64,000 bases of DNA from an uncultured Victivallales bacterium (lineage in GTDB: Bacteria; Verrucomicrobiota; Lentisphaeria; Victivallales; UBA1829), in NCBI GenBank assembly GCA_934661375.1, contig CAKUJH010000005.1, positions 58,899 to 122,898 on the forward strand, read 5' to 3'. The notes beneath the pieces are model-generated. The model was given only the letters and a program-made list of their open reading frames with translations, made no database searches and was not told where the DNA came from. Positions 55,095-63,925 of this stretch are shown piece by piece (within the stretch, counting starts at the first letter, position 1; each line of letters opens with the position of its first letter). Made by a program: the position numbers and the translations under genes.

Positions 55095-55109
55095 AAAGGA
55101 GCTGAAAAA

Positions 55110-56102
55110 ATGAGTCAAGTGACAATTCTTCACGACAAAGATGCCGATGCGTCCTGTCTGAACGGAAAAACTGTGGCCGTGATCGGTTACGGAAGCCAGG
55201 GTACCGCCCAGGCACTCTGCATGAGAGATTCCGGCGTCAATGTAATTATCGGAACCCGTAAAGGTCCGTCCTTTGACCGCGCGGTAAGCGATGGTTTTCA
55301 GGTAATGTCCGCCGGCGAAGCGGCTGCCAAAGCCGACATCATCCACATCCTGCTGCCGGATGAATTCCATAAATCCACTTATGACAATGAAATCAAACAG
55401 CACATGACCCCCGGCAAGACTCTGTCCTGCTCCCATGGTTTCAATGTGGTGTTCAAACAGATTCTTCCGCCGGAAGGCTGCGATGTGATCATGGTTGCGC
55501 CCAAGAGTCCTGCCACGGAAGAACGCAAAGCATACCTCGCCGGATTCGGCGTCCCCGGACTGGTCGCGGTTGCGCAGAATGCCACCGGCAAAGCTCTCAA
55601 TACCGCTCTTGCCATGGCCAAGGCGATGGGCTTCACCCGCGCCGGCGTCCTCGAATGCACCTTCGAACAGGAAACCTATGAAGACCTGTTCGGCGAACAG
55701 AACGTTCTCTGCGGCGGCTGCGTCGACCTGATGAAATACGGTTTCGAAACCCTGATCGAAGCCGGTTATCCGCCGGAAATGGCATACTTCGAGTGCATCC
55801 ACGAACTCAAACTGATTGTGGACCTGATTTTCGAAGGCGGCATCCAGAAGATGAACACCGTTATTTCCAACACCGCCGAATTCGGCGAATATTACAACGG
55901 TCCGCAGATCATCACTCCGGATGTGAAAGAACGCATGAAAGAATCCTTGAAACGGATTGAATCCGGTGAATTCGCCAAGACCTTCCTGGCGGAAATCAAA
56001 GCCGGTTCTCCGGTTCTGCTTGCCAAGCGCAAAGCTCTGGGCGATCATCCTGCCGAAATCACCGGCAAGAAGATTCGTTCTCTGTTCGAACGCAAAGGCT
56101 GA
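55110..56102 (+). CDS. ilvC: Ketol-acid reductoisomerase (class I)
   Basis: 330 residues, class I length. NADPH fold with GYGSQGTAQA at about 26-35 and GTRKG; catalytic region with LLPDEFH, the metal-binding EQETYEDLFGEQNVLCGG and AYFECIHELKLIVDLIFEGG. Second shared step of valine/isoleucine synthesis. It is alone here, without ilvB/N. Confidence 0.98.
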   Translation: MSQVTILHDKDADASCLNGKTVAVIGYGSQGTAQALCMRDSGVNVIIGTRKGPSFDRAVSDGFQVMSAGEAAAKADIIHILLPDEFHKSTYDNEIKQHMTPGKTLSCSHGFNVVFKQILPPEGCDVIMVAPKSPATEERKAYLAGFGVPGLVAVAQNATGKALNTALAMAKAMGFTRAGVLECTFEQETYEDLFGEQNVLCGGCVDLMKYGFETLIEAGYPPEMAYFECIHELKLIVDLIFEGGIQKMNTVISNTAEFGEYYNGPQIITPDVKERMKESLKRIESGEFAKTFLAEIKAGSPVLLAKRKALGDHPAEITGKKIRSLFERKG

Positions 56103-56117
56103 TTGCTGTTTCAAGCG

Positions 56118-56151
56118 AAAAAACCGCACCCTTCACCGGGCGCGGTTTTTT
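56118..56151 (+). terminator. Intrinsic terminator of ilvC
   Basis: AAAAAACCGC (56118-56127) and GCGGTTTTTT (56142-56151), 14-nt loop, T-tract after it. Confidence 0.9.
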
Positions 56152-56207
56152 TATAGTATCACCTCTTTTGAAAGTCTGTTTTTTCCGGTTCTCTGAAACT
56201 GTATTTA

Positions 56208-56329
56208 GACGCCACTGCCAAAAGTCCGAAAATCGAGAAATTTCATAAAAACGCAGTTATGTTTTGAGCGTGAACAATGTATGGGAAAGCTATTGTTTTT
56301 ACCAGCTGCAGACTTTTGGCAGTGCTGTC
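56208..56329. mobile_element. MITE-like element (122 bp) with terminal inverted repeats
   Basis: 19-bp ends, GAC-gc-CACTGCCAAAAGTC (56208-56226) and its inverse (56311-56329), match at 17 positions, 14 of them contiguous. The same hexamer TATTTA flanks both sides directly (56202-56207 and 56330-56335), consistent with a 6-bp target duplication. The interior has no gene. It marks the left edge of a lower-GC stretch. Confidence 0.6.
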
Positions 56330-56335
56330 TATTTA

Positions 56336-56670
56336 AGTTTACTGTGCATGTTTTCAATATTTTTTATTTTGGCGTTTGCAAAAACAATATAATGCGTTAT
56401 AGTAATATAGTTGTTCGTAAAAATGACAAGGGAAGAGTCTGAAAATGTATATCATGAGCAATACAAAAAAACAATATCTGCCGGGAATCCGGGATTTCCG
56501 CGGCATGTCATGCCTGCTTCTCTCCGGTCGGAATCCTGCCGGCCGCCGGTTCCGTTTTTTCCGGTTCTCACGGCATAGAATTTTGGGGCTCTGATGAGAA
56601 AAAACAGTACTGTATCAAAAAAGAGAATTGTGCGCAATGTTCAAATTCATCTGGTCGACAGGAAGAAGCA
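56336..56670. other. Intergenic region after the MITE, with a possible small ORF
   Basis: 335 nt. An AT-rich start holds TATAAT (56388-56393) without a good -35. A 49-codon frame (56445-56594) follows a ggaagag site and contains a CGGAA/TTCCG dyad followed by six T residues (about 56540-56565). This could be a leader with an attenuator or gene debris; I cannot assign it. Confidence 0.35.
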
Positions 56671-57588
56671 ATGTTTATTCCGGCCGATCTGAAAATATTC
56701 CGTTGCGGACTGGCGTGCATCAGGCTGATGCGGCCATCCCATATGCTGAAAAGCGCGTTAGTGTTTTTGCCATGTGTTTTTTCCAGGAATCTCTTTGATC
56801 CAGACTTCCTGATTCCCGCAGTAATTGCCTTCATTTCATTTTCGTCTGCGGCATCATCCATTTATATATTGAATGACATTTGTGATGCGGAAAAAGACCG
56901 CAGGCATCCGCAAAAATGCCATCGCCCGGTCGCTTCGGGCGCGGTTTCCGTTTTCACTGCAAAAATTCTTTGTGCCGTCATGATGGCAGCCCCGTTTGTG
57001 CTGGACGTCATGTTTTCCGCATCGCATCTGTACTCCTGTATCATTATTGCGGCTTATCTGATTCTTAACATCGGGTACAGCATCAAATGGAAAAATGTCG
57101 CGATCCTTGATGTCGCAATCCTGGCCTCAGGATTTGTCCTGCGTACACTCTATGGCGGAATATTTTGCGGAATCCAGATTTCTCCATGGCTGTTTTTGTG
57201 TATCCTTTCGATTGCCCTGTACATGGGGCTGGGCAAACGCTATGGGGAATTAAGAAAACTGAAAGACGCAGGGACAAGACCCGTCCTTAAATTTTATACA
57301 AGAAGTTTTCTTGAGAAAAATATGTATTTGTCGGCAGGGACCGGAATCATTTTTTATTCTCTGTGGACCTTCTTCTCCAACACCGGCCCTTTGGCCATGT
57401 CGACCGTCCCGTTTGTCATTCTTTCCTTTTTCCGTTACAATCTTATTGTTGACACGCAGAAATCAGACGGAAATCCTGTTTCTTTGATTTTAACAGACAT
57501 TCCGCTTTTATTGTTCGGCAGTGTGGTGGCTGTTTTATTAATGATACAGCTGTATGGAGATTTTCTCTATGAACTCATATTCTTCTGA
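56671..57588 (+). CDS. UbiA-family prenyltransferase, decaprenyl-phosphate phosphoribosyltransferase-like
   Basis: 305 residues, nine or so membrane helices. The polyprenyl-diphosphate motif NDICDAEKDRRHPQKCHRPVA (about 68-88) and GYSIKWKNVAILDVAILASGFVLRTLYGG are typical of the DPPR-synthase branch (Rv3806c-like), which transfers phosphoribose to polyprenyl phosphate for arabinose-type donors. Base composition and codon use are more AT-rich than most of the window. Followed after 123 nt by a membrane glycosyltransferase-like gene. Confidence 0.88.
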   Translation: MFIPADLKIFRCGLACIRLMRPSHMLKSALVFLPCVFSRNLFDPDFLIPAVIAFISFSSAASSIYILNDICDAEKDRRHPQKCHRPVASGAVSVFTAKILCAVMMAAPFVLDVMFSASHLYSCIIIAAYLILNIGYSIKWKNVAILDVAILASGFVLRTLYGGIFCGIQISPWLFLCILSIALYMGLGKRYGELRKLKDAGTRPVLKFYTRSFLEKNMYLSAGTGIIFYSLWTFFSNTGPLAMSTVPFVILSFFRYNLIVDTQKSDGNPVSLILTDIPLLLFGSVVAVLLMIQLYGDFLYELIFF

Positions 57589-57711
57589 TGAAGTCTTCAT
57601 CCCGGAGGCGGTTCGGTTGATTCTTTTCCGTTTGCCGGAGCACTCTTTGCTCAATCCGTAGAGGATGCATAAAAATGGCAAAGTAATTTTTTGGACAGAA
57701 AGGCAAAAAAC

Positions 57712-59703
57712 ATGGATAACAAAATCTCCTTCCGGAAAACAGCGGACCTTCATACAAAAATGTATTATGTCCTTTGCAGCCTTGTATTTATCTTGTCTGT
57801 ATGCTCTTATGTTTACCTGGTCGGCAAAAACAAACTTCATGAAGCGGGCGAATCGCGGCATTATGTTACCTCCACGCTTACTCTGCTCAATAAAGGCTCC
57901 ATATCTTTTGACCGGAACGATATAGCTTACGCGGAAAGTATTTTTGGCAAATTCAGTATAAAAAACTTCCAGAAATATAACTATTCCGACAATAATGCCA
58001 TATGCCGGTTTGCAACAAAAGAAGCCGAAAGCGATGATTTTGTCGGACGCTCTTACTATTGGGGAACCTACTCCTTTTTATGTATTCCCGTTTTCTGGCT
58101 CTGCCGCACATTTCATTTGTTTCAGGATAATATGTTTATCGCCTTCAAGATAACCAATATCATCATGCTGCTGATTCCATTGCTCGCAGTCGTTTTTCTG
58201 CTGAAAGGCGATAAGACATTGAAGTTCAACATGCTGCTGGCAACGGCCGCTGCGCCTGCCGCACAGTACCTGGGATGGGCGTCCGCCGAAATATGTATTT
58301 ATATGTTTGTAATGCTTTATTTGATTTTTCTCCATAATAAACAATACTTCAGAAGCGCGTTATGTCTTGCGTTCGCAGCGACCTTGAACTACTGTCTTTT
58401 CCCGTTAGGCATTTACTTGCTGTATCATTTTTTGAAACACAGCAGAAACGATTATTTGAGCGAAACGACAGGAACATTTTCTCTGAAAAAATGTTTCGTT
58501 AAAAAATTCGTGCTTTTAGGCTGCTGTTTCCTGCCCGTCGTTCATGCTGCCGTTTTCACTTATTTGCAGTTTCATTCGATTGCGACAATGAGCGAAATGA
58601 GTGATGCAAACGGAATGTTCGCCCGCTTTGTCGCCTATCTTTTTGATTTGAATTTTGGCATCATCGTCTACCATCATCTTTTATTCTGCGCCTTCCTTGT
58701 CTTCATGCTGTTCTGGCTTCTTAAAAGAAATTGGGACAGCTTTTTTTTGGGAGCCGCATTCTTTTTTACGGTCATGCTTTATTCCGTCATGTCACATATC
58801 AATTGCGGAATGGAAGGCATAGCCAGATATTCGGCATGGAGTTCCCCCATTATGCTGTTCCCTGTTGTAAAACAGATAAGTGAAACAAAGCATAGAGTAT
58901 TTTCGTTTATTCTGTGTGCAGTTTACTTCTTTATCAATTCAGCCATACTGTTTTTTCCCTTGACATCCAGTTACTTTTATTGGAGCAAAGTTGCGGATTT
59001 TGCGTTTCAGCATTGTCCCGGAATATATAAGCCGCTGTATTCAACTTTCATTTCGAGGACCCTTCATATTGATGGCGGATATTCGTATGAAAAACCCGTG
59101 GTGTATTACACCAATAATTCTACAGTCGTTTTATGCGGCAGAAACCATTTAGCCGGATTTTGGAATTTTTACTTCGTTCCGGATCAAGACAACTATGACG
59201 AGTTGGAAACGCAGCGAAGGAAATATCTTGCGTCAAACGGGGATTTTCATTATTTTTATACAAAAGGGATCGTTTTGCCGCGGCCGAAAAATCTCAAGGG
59301 CAATACGATATTTTTCAACAGAGAGAATCCATCGTTCATGTGTGTCCGCGGTTTTTCCGGCATTGAGGACTGGGGGATCTGGTCGGATGGAAAAGTTGCG
59401 GAAATGTATGCCGCCCGCCCGGAAAAGGCGGAACACCTCCATTCCATGAAACTGACGCTGCGGCCGTTTCTTCCCAAAAAAGGGAAACAGGAAGTCGAGA
59501 TCAGGCTCAATGACCGATTTGTTACAAAAGCAGTCTTCACTTCTCCGGAAAATCAGACTGTTGAGCTGCCGATGCCGGAGGATGCACAGAATATTCTGAA
59601 ATTCAGTTTTGCCGTCAGCGCCCCTGTTTCTCCCGCAGAATTCGGGGCGAGCGGAGATGTCCGGAAATTAGGCTTCGGTTTAATTTCTTTGGAATATCAG
59701 TAA
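57712..59703 (+). CDS. Polytopic membrane protein, GT-C glycosyltransferase-like, with C-terminal beta-sandwich
   Basis: 663 residues from ATG 57712 (agaaagg Shine-Dalgarno). An N-terminal helix (MYYVLCSLVFILSVCSYVYL), an outer loop with several acidic residues, then ten or so helices to about residue 430. The C-terminus (480-663) is soluble; RGFSGIEDWGIWSDGKVAEM begins a beta-sandwich found at the end of some membrane glycosyltransferases. Probably uses the lipid-linked pentose or other donor made by the preceding UbiA protein. Low-GC codon use suggests transfer with its neighbour. Confidence 0.72.
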   Translation: MDNKISFRKTADLHTKMYYVLCSLVFILSVCSYVYLVGKNKLHEAGESRHYVTSTLTLLNKGSISFDRNDIAYAESIFGKFSIKNFQKYNYSDNNAICRFATKEAESDDFVGRSYYWGTYSFLCIPVFWLCRTFHLFQDNMFIAFKITNIIMLLIPLLAVVFLLKGDKTLKFNMLLATAAAPAAQYLGWASAEICIYMFVMLYLIFLHNKQYFRSALCLAFAATLNYCLFPLGIYLLYHFLKHSRNDYLSETTGTFSLKKCFVKKFVLLGCCFLPVVHAAVFTYLQFHSIATMSEMSDANGMFARFVAYLFDLNFGIIVYHHLLFCAFLVFMLFWLLKRNWDSFFLGAAFFFTVMLYSVMSHINCGMEGIARYSAWSSPIMLFPVVKQISETKHRVFSFILCAVYFFINSAILFFPLTSSYFYWSKVADFAFQHCPGIYKPLYSTFISRTLHIDGGYSYEKPVVYYTNNSTVVLCGRNHLAGFWNFYFVPDQDNYDELETQRRKYLASNGDFHYFYTKGIVLPRPKNLKGNTIFFNRENPSFMCVRGFSGIEDWGIWSDGKVAEMYAARPEKAEHLHSMKLTLRPFLPKKGKQEVEIRLNDRFVTKAVFTSPENQTVELPMPEDAQNILKFSFAVSAPVSPAEFGASGDVRKLGFGLISLEYQ

Positions 59704-59749
59704 AGACGCCGGATTGCATCCGTTTTCGTTTCAGGAACAGTCAGAGGAC

Positions 59750-59784
59750 AAAAAAACAGGCGGCGCGGTCTTCTGAAGACGGCG
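59750..59784 (-). terminator. Candidate terminator of the gyrA/folP operon
   Basis: On the minus strand GTCTTC/GAAGAC (59780-59768) with flanking CGC/GCG pairs precedes, after 7 nt, a run of seven T (59756-59750). Confidence 0.4.
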
Positions 59785-59807
59785 TCATCTGCGATGTTTT
59801 TATCGTG

Positions 59808-60665
59808 TTACTGAGAGGCTTTGCGGAAGGCTTTCAGACTTTCCATTGCCATCGGGACATTATGCACACGCACAATTTCCACTCCGGCAGATGCCAATGC
59901 ACATAATATGCCTGCCGTCGCATAGTCGCGTTCCACCGGTTTTCTGCCCGGACATAACGACGCCAGAAAGGATTTGCGCGACGGTCCGTAGAATAACGGC
60001 GTATGCAGCCGCTCCCGCAGATATGCCGCATTGCGCACTAATGCAAAATCCTGTTCCGGCGTTTTGGCAAAACCCAAACCCGGATCCAGCATGATTGCAT
60101 CGGAACGTATCCCCGTTTCTATTGCTTTCGCCTGCGCATTTTCCAGAAAATCCGCCACTTCCTCCACGACATCCTCGTAGCGCATCATTTCCGGAGTACG
60201 CATGTTTTCCGGCGTGCCGCGCATGTGCATCAGAACAGCCGCCGCATCAAATTCCGCAACCGTTTCCGCCATTGCCGGATCGAAGGTGAAACCGCTGACA
60301 TCGTTCACGATATCCGCTCCCGCTTCCAATACCGCACGGGCAACCGGCGCTTTCCGCGTATCAACACTGATCACGGCATCCGGTTTCCGTTCCAGCAGAG
60401 CATGTATGACGGGCAGCAGCCGCGCTTTTTCCACCTCCACTGGAACTTCCGCCGCGCCGGGCCGGGTCGATTCCGCGCCGATGTCCACACCGGCGGCTCC
60501 GGCGTCAAACATGCGCAGCGCTTCTTCCACCGCGGCGGAAACGTCTGCATAGCGTCCGCCGTCGCTGAACGAATCCGGCGTAACATTCAGGATTCCGAAC
60601 ACTGCCGGAACCGGACCCGAAAGATCCAGTTCCGGTTTGTTTTTATTCGCGAGTTTCAGAATCAT
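59808..60665 (-). CDS. folP: Dihydropteroate synthase
   Basis: 285 residues from ATG 60665-60663, inside the end of gyrA (23-nt overlap); earlier in-frame codons would give an atypical extension. Condenses p-aminobenzoate with dihydropterin pyrophosphate. Motifs: FGILNVTPDSFSDGG (23-37), DIGAESTRPGA, SVDTRKA, NDVSGF, LDPGLGFAKT, GPSRKSF and IVRVHNV. Typical length. Confidence 0.96.
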   Translation of the reverse strand: MILKLANKNKPELDLSGPVPAVFGILNVTPDSFSDGGRYADVSAAVEEALRMFDAGAAGVDIGAESTRPGAAEVPVEVEKARLLPVIHALLERKPDAVISVDTRKAPVARAVLEAGADIVNDVSGFTFDPAMAETVAEFDAAAVLMHMRGTPENMRTPEMMRYEDVVEEVADFLENAQAKAIETGIRSDAIMLDPGLGFAKTPEQDFALVRNAAYLRERLHTPLFYGPSRKSFLASLCPGRKPVERDYATAGILCALASAGVEIVRVHNVPMAMESLKAFRKASQ

Positions 60666-63396
60666 CGGCACTGTCCGTTTCCGGGGCGTTTTCTTCCGCT
60701 GTCGTTTCCGGCACAACCGTTTCCGGGGCAGGGGATTCCGACGCAGACGCATCCGGGTTTTCTGGTTGAACACCAGCCAGAACCGAATCATCCGTTTTCG
60801 GCGCATCGGGCTGTTCAACGTCCACCACCACAGAAGCACCCGTGATCCGGTCGTTCTTGCGCAGTTCCATGATCCGGACGCCCTTCGAGGAGCGGCCGAC
60901 AATGCGGATTTCATCCACTTTCATACGGGAAATCAGACCGCGTTCCGTGGTGAGAATCAGTTCGTCGCCGTGTTTGACCCGCAATGCGGCAACGACTTCT
61001 TCGCCGGGGCGGAGATTGACGTTCTTGACGCCTTTCGCTCCGCGGCGGGTCAGGCGGTATCCTTCCACGAAACTGCGTTTGCCCATACCGCCGCTGGTGA
61101 TGACCAGCAGCTGCGGGCGACCGTCGTCCACCAGCGCGGTGTCATCGCCTTCTTCCGCATTTTCCTCTGTTTCCGTTTCGACGGATTCCGTTTCGGTTTC
61201 AGGTTCATTGTCCGGCGCATTTTCATCGGTTTCCGGCAGTTCTTCGCCGGCGGCCGGGTTGGCGGCGGGCACCACTTCCATGCTGACAATATAATCATCC
61301 GGCAGTTTGAACCGGATACCGGTAACACCGCGGGTGGCGCGTCCCATGGAGCGGACGTCCTGTTCGACAAAGCGGCAAGCCATGCCTTTGGCTGTGGACA
61401 GGATGATTTCACTCCTGCCGTCGGTGATGGCTGCGGCGATGAGATCGTCGCCTTCCTCAATGACAATGGCGCGGAGTCCGCGGTTTGCCAGGTGGCGGAA
61501 GTCCGTCAGACGGGTTTTCTTGATGACGCCGTTGCGGGTTGCCATGACAATGGAGTAATCCGGATTGTCGAACATGTTTTTGTCCAGGGTGAGCATGGCT
61601 TTGATGCGTTCGCCCGGTTCCACTTTGATCAGGTTGGTGATGGCTCTGCCTTTGCCGGTACGCGCACCTTCCGGAATGTCGTAAACGTTCATCCAGTACA
61701 TGTAGCCCTTGTCCGTGAAGAAGAAAATCAGGTCATGGCTGTCGGCATTGAACAGGTGTTCCACATGGTCCTCATCTTTGGTTTCCATACCGATGACACC
61801 AACGCCGCCGCGGTGCTGGGTGCGGTAGGTATCCGCCGGTACGCGCTTGATGTAGCCGGTGTTGGAAACGGTGATGACGCAGGAATGACGCGGAATGAGG
61901 TCGGCGTAGTTCAAGTCGCCTTCGTCATAAGTGATTTCCGTGCGGCGTTTGTCGGCATAACGGCTCTTGACGTCGAGCAGTTCTGTCTTGATGACGCCGA
62001 GCCGGAGTTCGCGGCTGGCGAGCAGACTCTTGAGGTATTCGATGGTCTTCATCAGTTCATCGTATTCATTCTGAAGATCTTCGATCGCCAGACCGGTCAG
62101 CTGATAGAGTCTCATATCGAGAATGGCATTTGCCTGAATTCTGGAGAAGCCGAACCGCGCAATCAAAGCCGGCAGAGCTTCATCTCGGTTGCGGGATCCG
62201 CGGATAATTTTGACCACTTCGTCGATATTGCGGACCGCAATCAGCAGACCTTCGAGAATGTGTGCGCGGGCTTCGGCTTTCGCCAGCTCGAACCGGGTCC
62301 GGCGGGTAACCACTTCCAGACGATGATCGATGAACGCCTGAAGCACCTGGCACAGATTCAGTGTGCGCGGGCGGTTGTGGTCGACGACCAGCATCTGGCA
62401 TCCCAGAACGCTTTCCATCTGCGTGTGGGTATAGAGCTGGTTCAGAACGACGGAAGCCATGGCGCCGCGTTTGATTTCAATGACAATGCGGATACCGGCT
62501 TTCAGGCTGGTTTCATCGCGCAGATCGGAGATTCCGGTGATGCGCTTGTCGCGCACCAGTTCCCCGATTCTCTTGACCATCATTTCCTTGTTGACGGCAT
62601 AGGGAATTTCCCGGACGATGATATATTCGCGGCCGTCCTTTTCCACGATTTCGGCTTTGGCGCGGATTTTGACGACGCCGTGTCCAGTTTCATACAGACT
62701 GCGGATCGGGTCGATGCCGCAGATTTTCGCTCCGGTCGGGAAGTCGGGACCGGGCAGGTACTGCATGAGCTCCTTGACGGAAGCGGCGGGGTTTTCCAGC
62801 AGATGCACAGTTGCGTCGATGACTTCCCCCAGATTGTGGGGCGGGATGTTGGTTGCCATGCCGACGCCGATACCCATGCTGCCGTTGACCAGCAGGTTCG
62901 GGAATTTACAGGGGAGAACTTCCGGTTCATTGGTGTCTTCATCGAAAGTCGGAATCATGTCCACGGTGTTCTTATCGATGTCGGCAAGAAGTTCTTCCGT
63001 GAAACGTTCCATACGGCATTCGGTGTAACGGTAAGCCGCCGGGGGGTCGCCGTCGATGCTGCCGAAGTTGCCCTGTCCGTCGATCAGGGGCATACGCATG
63101 GAGAAGTCCTGCGCCATGCGGACGAGCGTATCGTAAACGGAAGAGTCGCCGTGCGGATGGTATTTACCGATCACTTCACCGACGACACGCGCGCTTTTCA
63201 TGTGCGGACGCGATTTGATCAGCCCCAGCTGCCGCATGGCAAAGAGGATTCGGCGGTTGCAGGGTTTGAGTCCGTCGCGGACATCGGGGATGGCACGTCC
63301 GACGTTCACGCTCAGCGAATACTGCAGATACGCAGTATGCATGATATCTTCGATATTAATCGGAATATCCTGTGTGTCAATCGTAGTTTCACTCAT
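60643..63396 (-). CDS. gyrA: DNA gyrase subunit A
   Basis: 917 residues. Catalytic Tyr124 in AYRYTECR; quinolone-region residues are wild-type (Ser85 and Asp89 in HGDSSVYD). Tower and coiled-coil domains to about 500, then the beta-propeller with the GyrA-box-like QHRGGVG (527-533) and a second TRRGAKG (783-789). Two unusual low-complexity acidic stretches: an insertion within the propeller at about 709-758, rich in Glu/Thr, and a C-terminal tail from about 860. gyrB is not in the window. Confidence 0.96.
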   Translation of the reverse strand: MSETTIDTQDIPINIEDIMHTAYLQYSLSVNVGRAIPDVRDGLKPCNRRILFAMRQLGLIKSRPHMKSARVVGEVIGKYHPHGDSSVYDTLVRMAQDFSMRMPLIDGQGNFGSIDGDPPAAYRYTECRMERFTEELLADIDKNTVDMIPTFDEDTNEPEVLPCKFPNLLVNGSMGIGVGMATNIPPHNLGEVIDATVHLLENPAASVKELMQYLPGPDFPTGAKICGIDPIRSLYETGHGVVKIRAKAEIVEKDGREYIIVREIPYAVNKEMMVKRIGELVRDKRITGISDLRDETSLKAGIRIVIEIKRGAMASVVLNQLYTHTQMESVLGCQMLVVDHNRPRTLNLCQVLQAFIDHRLEVVTRRTRFELAKAEARAHILEGLLIAVRNIDEVVKIIRGSRNRDEALPALIARFGFSRIQANAILDMRLYQLTGLAIEDLQNEYDELMKTIEYLKSLLASRELRLGVIKTELLDVKSRYADKRRTEITYDEGDLNYADLIPRHSCVITVSNTGYIKRVPADTYRTQHRGGVGVIGMETKDEDHVEHLFNADSHDLIFFFTDKGYMYWMNVYDIPEGARTGKGRAITNLIKVEPGERIKAMLTLDKNMFDNPDYSIVMATRNGVIKKTRLTDFRHLANRGLRAIVIEEGDDLIAAAITDGRSEIILSTAKGMACRFVEQDVRSMGRATRGVTGIRFKLPDDYIVSMEVVPAANPAAGEELPETDENAPDNEPETETESVETETEENAEEGDDTALVDDGRPQLLVITSGGMGKRSFVEGYRLTRRGAKGVKNVNLRPGEEVVAALRVKHGDELILTTERGLISRMKVDEIRIVGRSSKGVRIMELRKNDRITGASVVVDVEQPDAPKTDDSVLAGVQPENPDASASESPAPETVVPETTAEENAPETDSADDSETRE

Positions 63397-63444
63397 GGGA
63401 AAAAATATCCTTGTTAAGGGTTGAAAATTCTTTCATTCGTGAGT

Positions 63445-63472
63445 AATATACACTGGATTTGATGAAAAGCAA
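63445..63472 (-). promoter_or_regulatory. Predicted promoter of gyrA
   Basis: On the minus strand TTGCTT (63472-63467), 16 nt, TATATT (63450-63445). Confidence 0.5.
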
Positions 63473-63588
63473 GGTTTGCGCGCGTACGCGTGAGGCATTC
63501 TTTCCCATTTTTTGCGGTTTTTTCCGAAAGGCGGCAGCTGTGCCGGACAAACCTGCTTCCAGCCTCGCGGATTTTTTTACATTTCCAT

Positions 63589-63616
63589 TTGATTTTAGCC
63601 GATAAGAGAATATATT
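63589..63616 (+). promoter_or_regulatory. Predicted promoter of the ACT-domain gene
   Basis: TTGATT (63589-63594), 16 nt, TATATT (63611-63616), 40 nt before the ATG. Confidence 0.55.
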
Positions 63617-63655
63617 GTCGGCATATGAGATTATCAGAAATCATGGAGAGACATA

Positions 63656-63925
63656 ATGAGAGCAGTAGTCAGTGTAGTCGGGTGCGATGCCGTGGGCATT
63701 ATCGCGCAGGTCAGTAAAGGTTGTGCCGATTGCGGCGTCAATATTCTGGATATTTCCCAGACTGTTCTGCAGAATTATTTCACCATGATCATGATTACGG
63801 ACATTGAGCATATCAATGTGCCGTTCACCGAATTTGTGGATCGCATGGCTGCACTGGGCAAATCCCTGAATCTGGAAATACATGCCATGCACGAGGATAT
63901 ATTCAACGCCATGCACCGGATCTGA
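63656..63925 (+). CDS. ACT-domain protein (UPF0237 family)
   Basis: 89 residues, a single ACT domain: RAVVSVVGCDAVGIIAQVS, DCGVNILDISQTVLQNYFTMIMIT, the usual beta-alpha-beta-beta-alpha-beta order, with a gagag Shine-Dalgarno. These small proteins act as amino-acid-binding regulators and are often followed by a UPF0210 gene; the downstream region is cut by the window edge. Confidence 0.93.
   Translation: MRAVVSVVGCDAVGIIAQVSKGCADCGVNILDISQTVLQNYFTMIMITDIEHINVPFTEFVDRMAALGKSLNLEIHAMHEDIFNAMHRI

Noticed and set aside
60637..63417. A 926-codon open frame antisense to gyrA
   Set aside because: It mirrors gyrA almost end to end, has no ribosome site and encodes a low-complexity His/Phe/Asp-rich product. 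It arises from the codon choice of gyrA; the gyrA frame has unambiguous family motifs.
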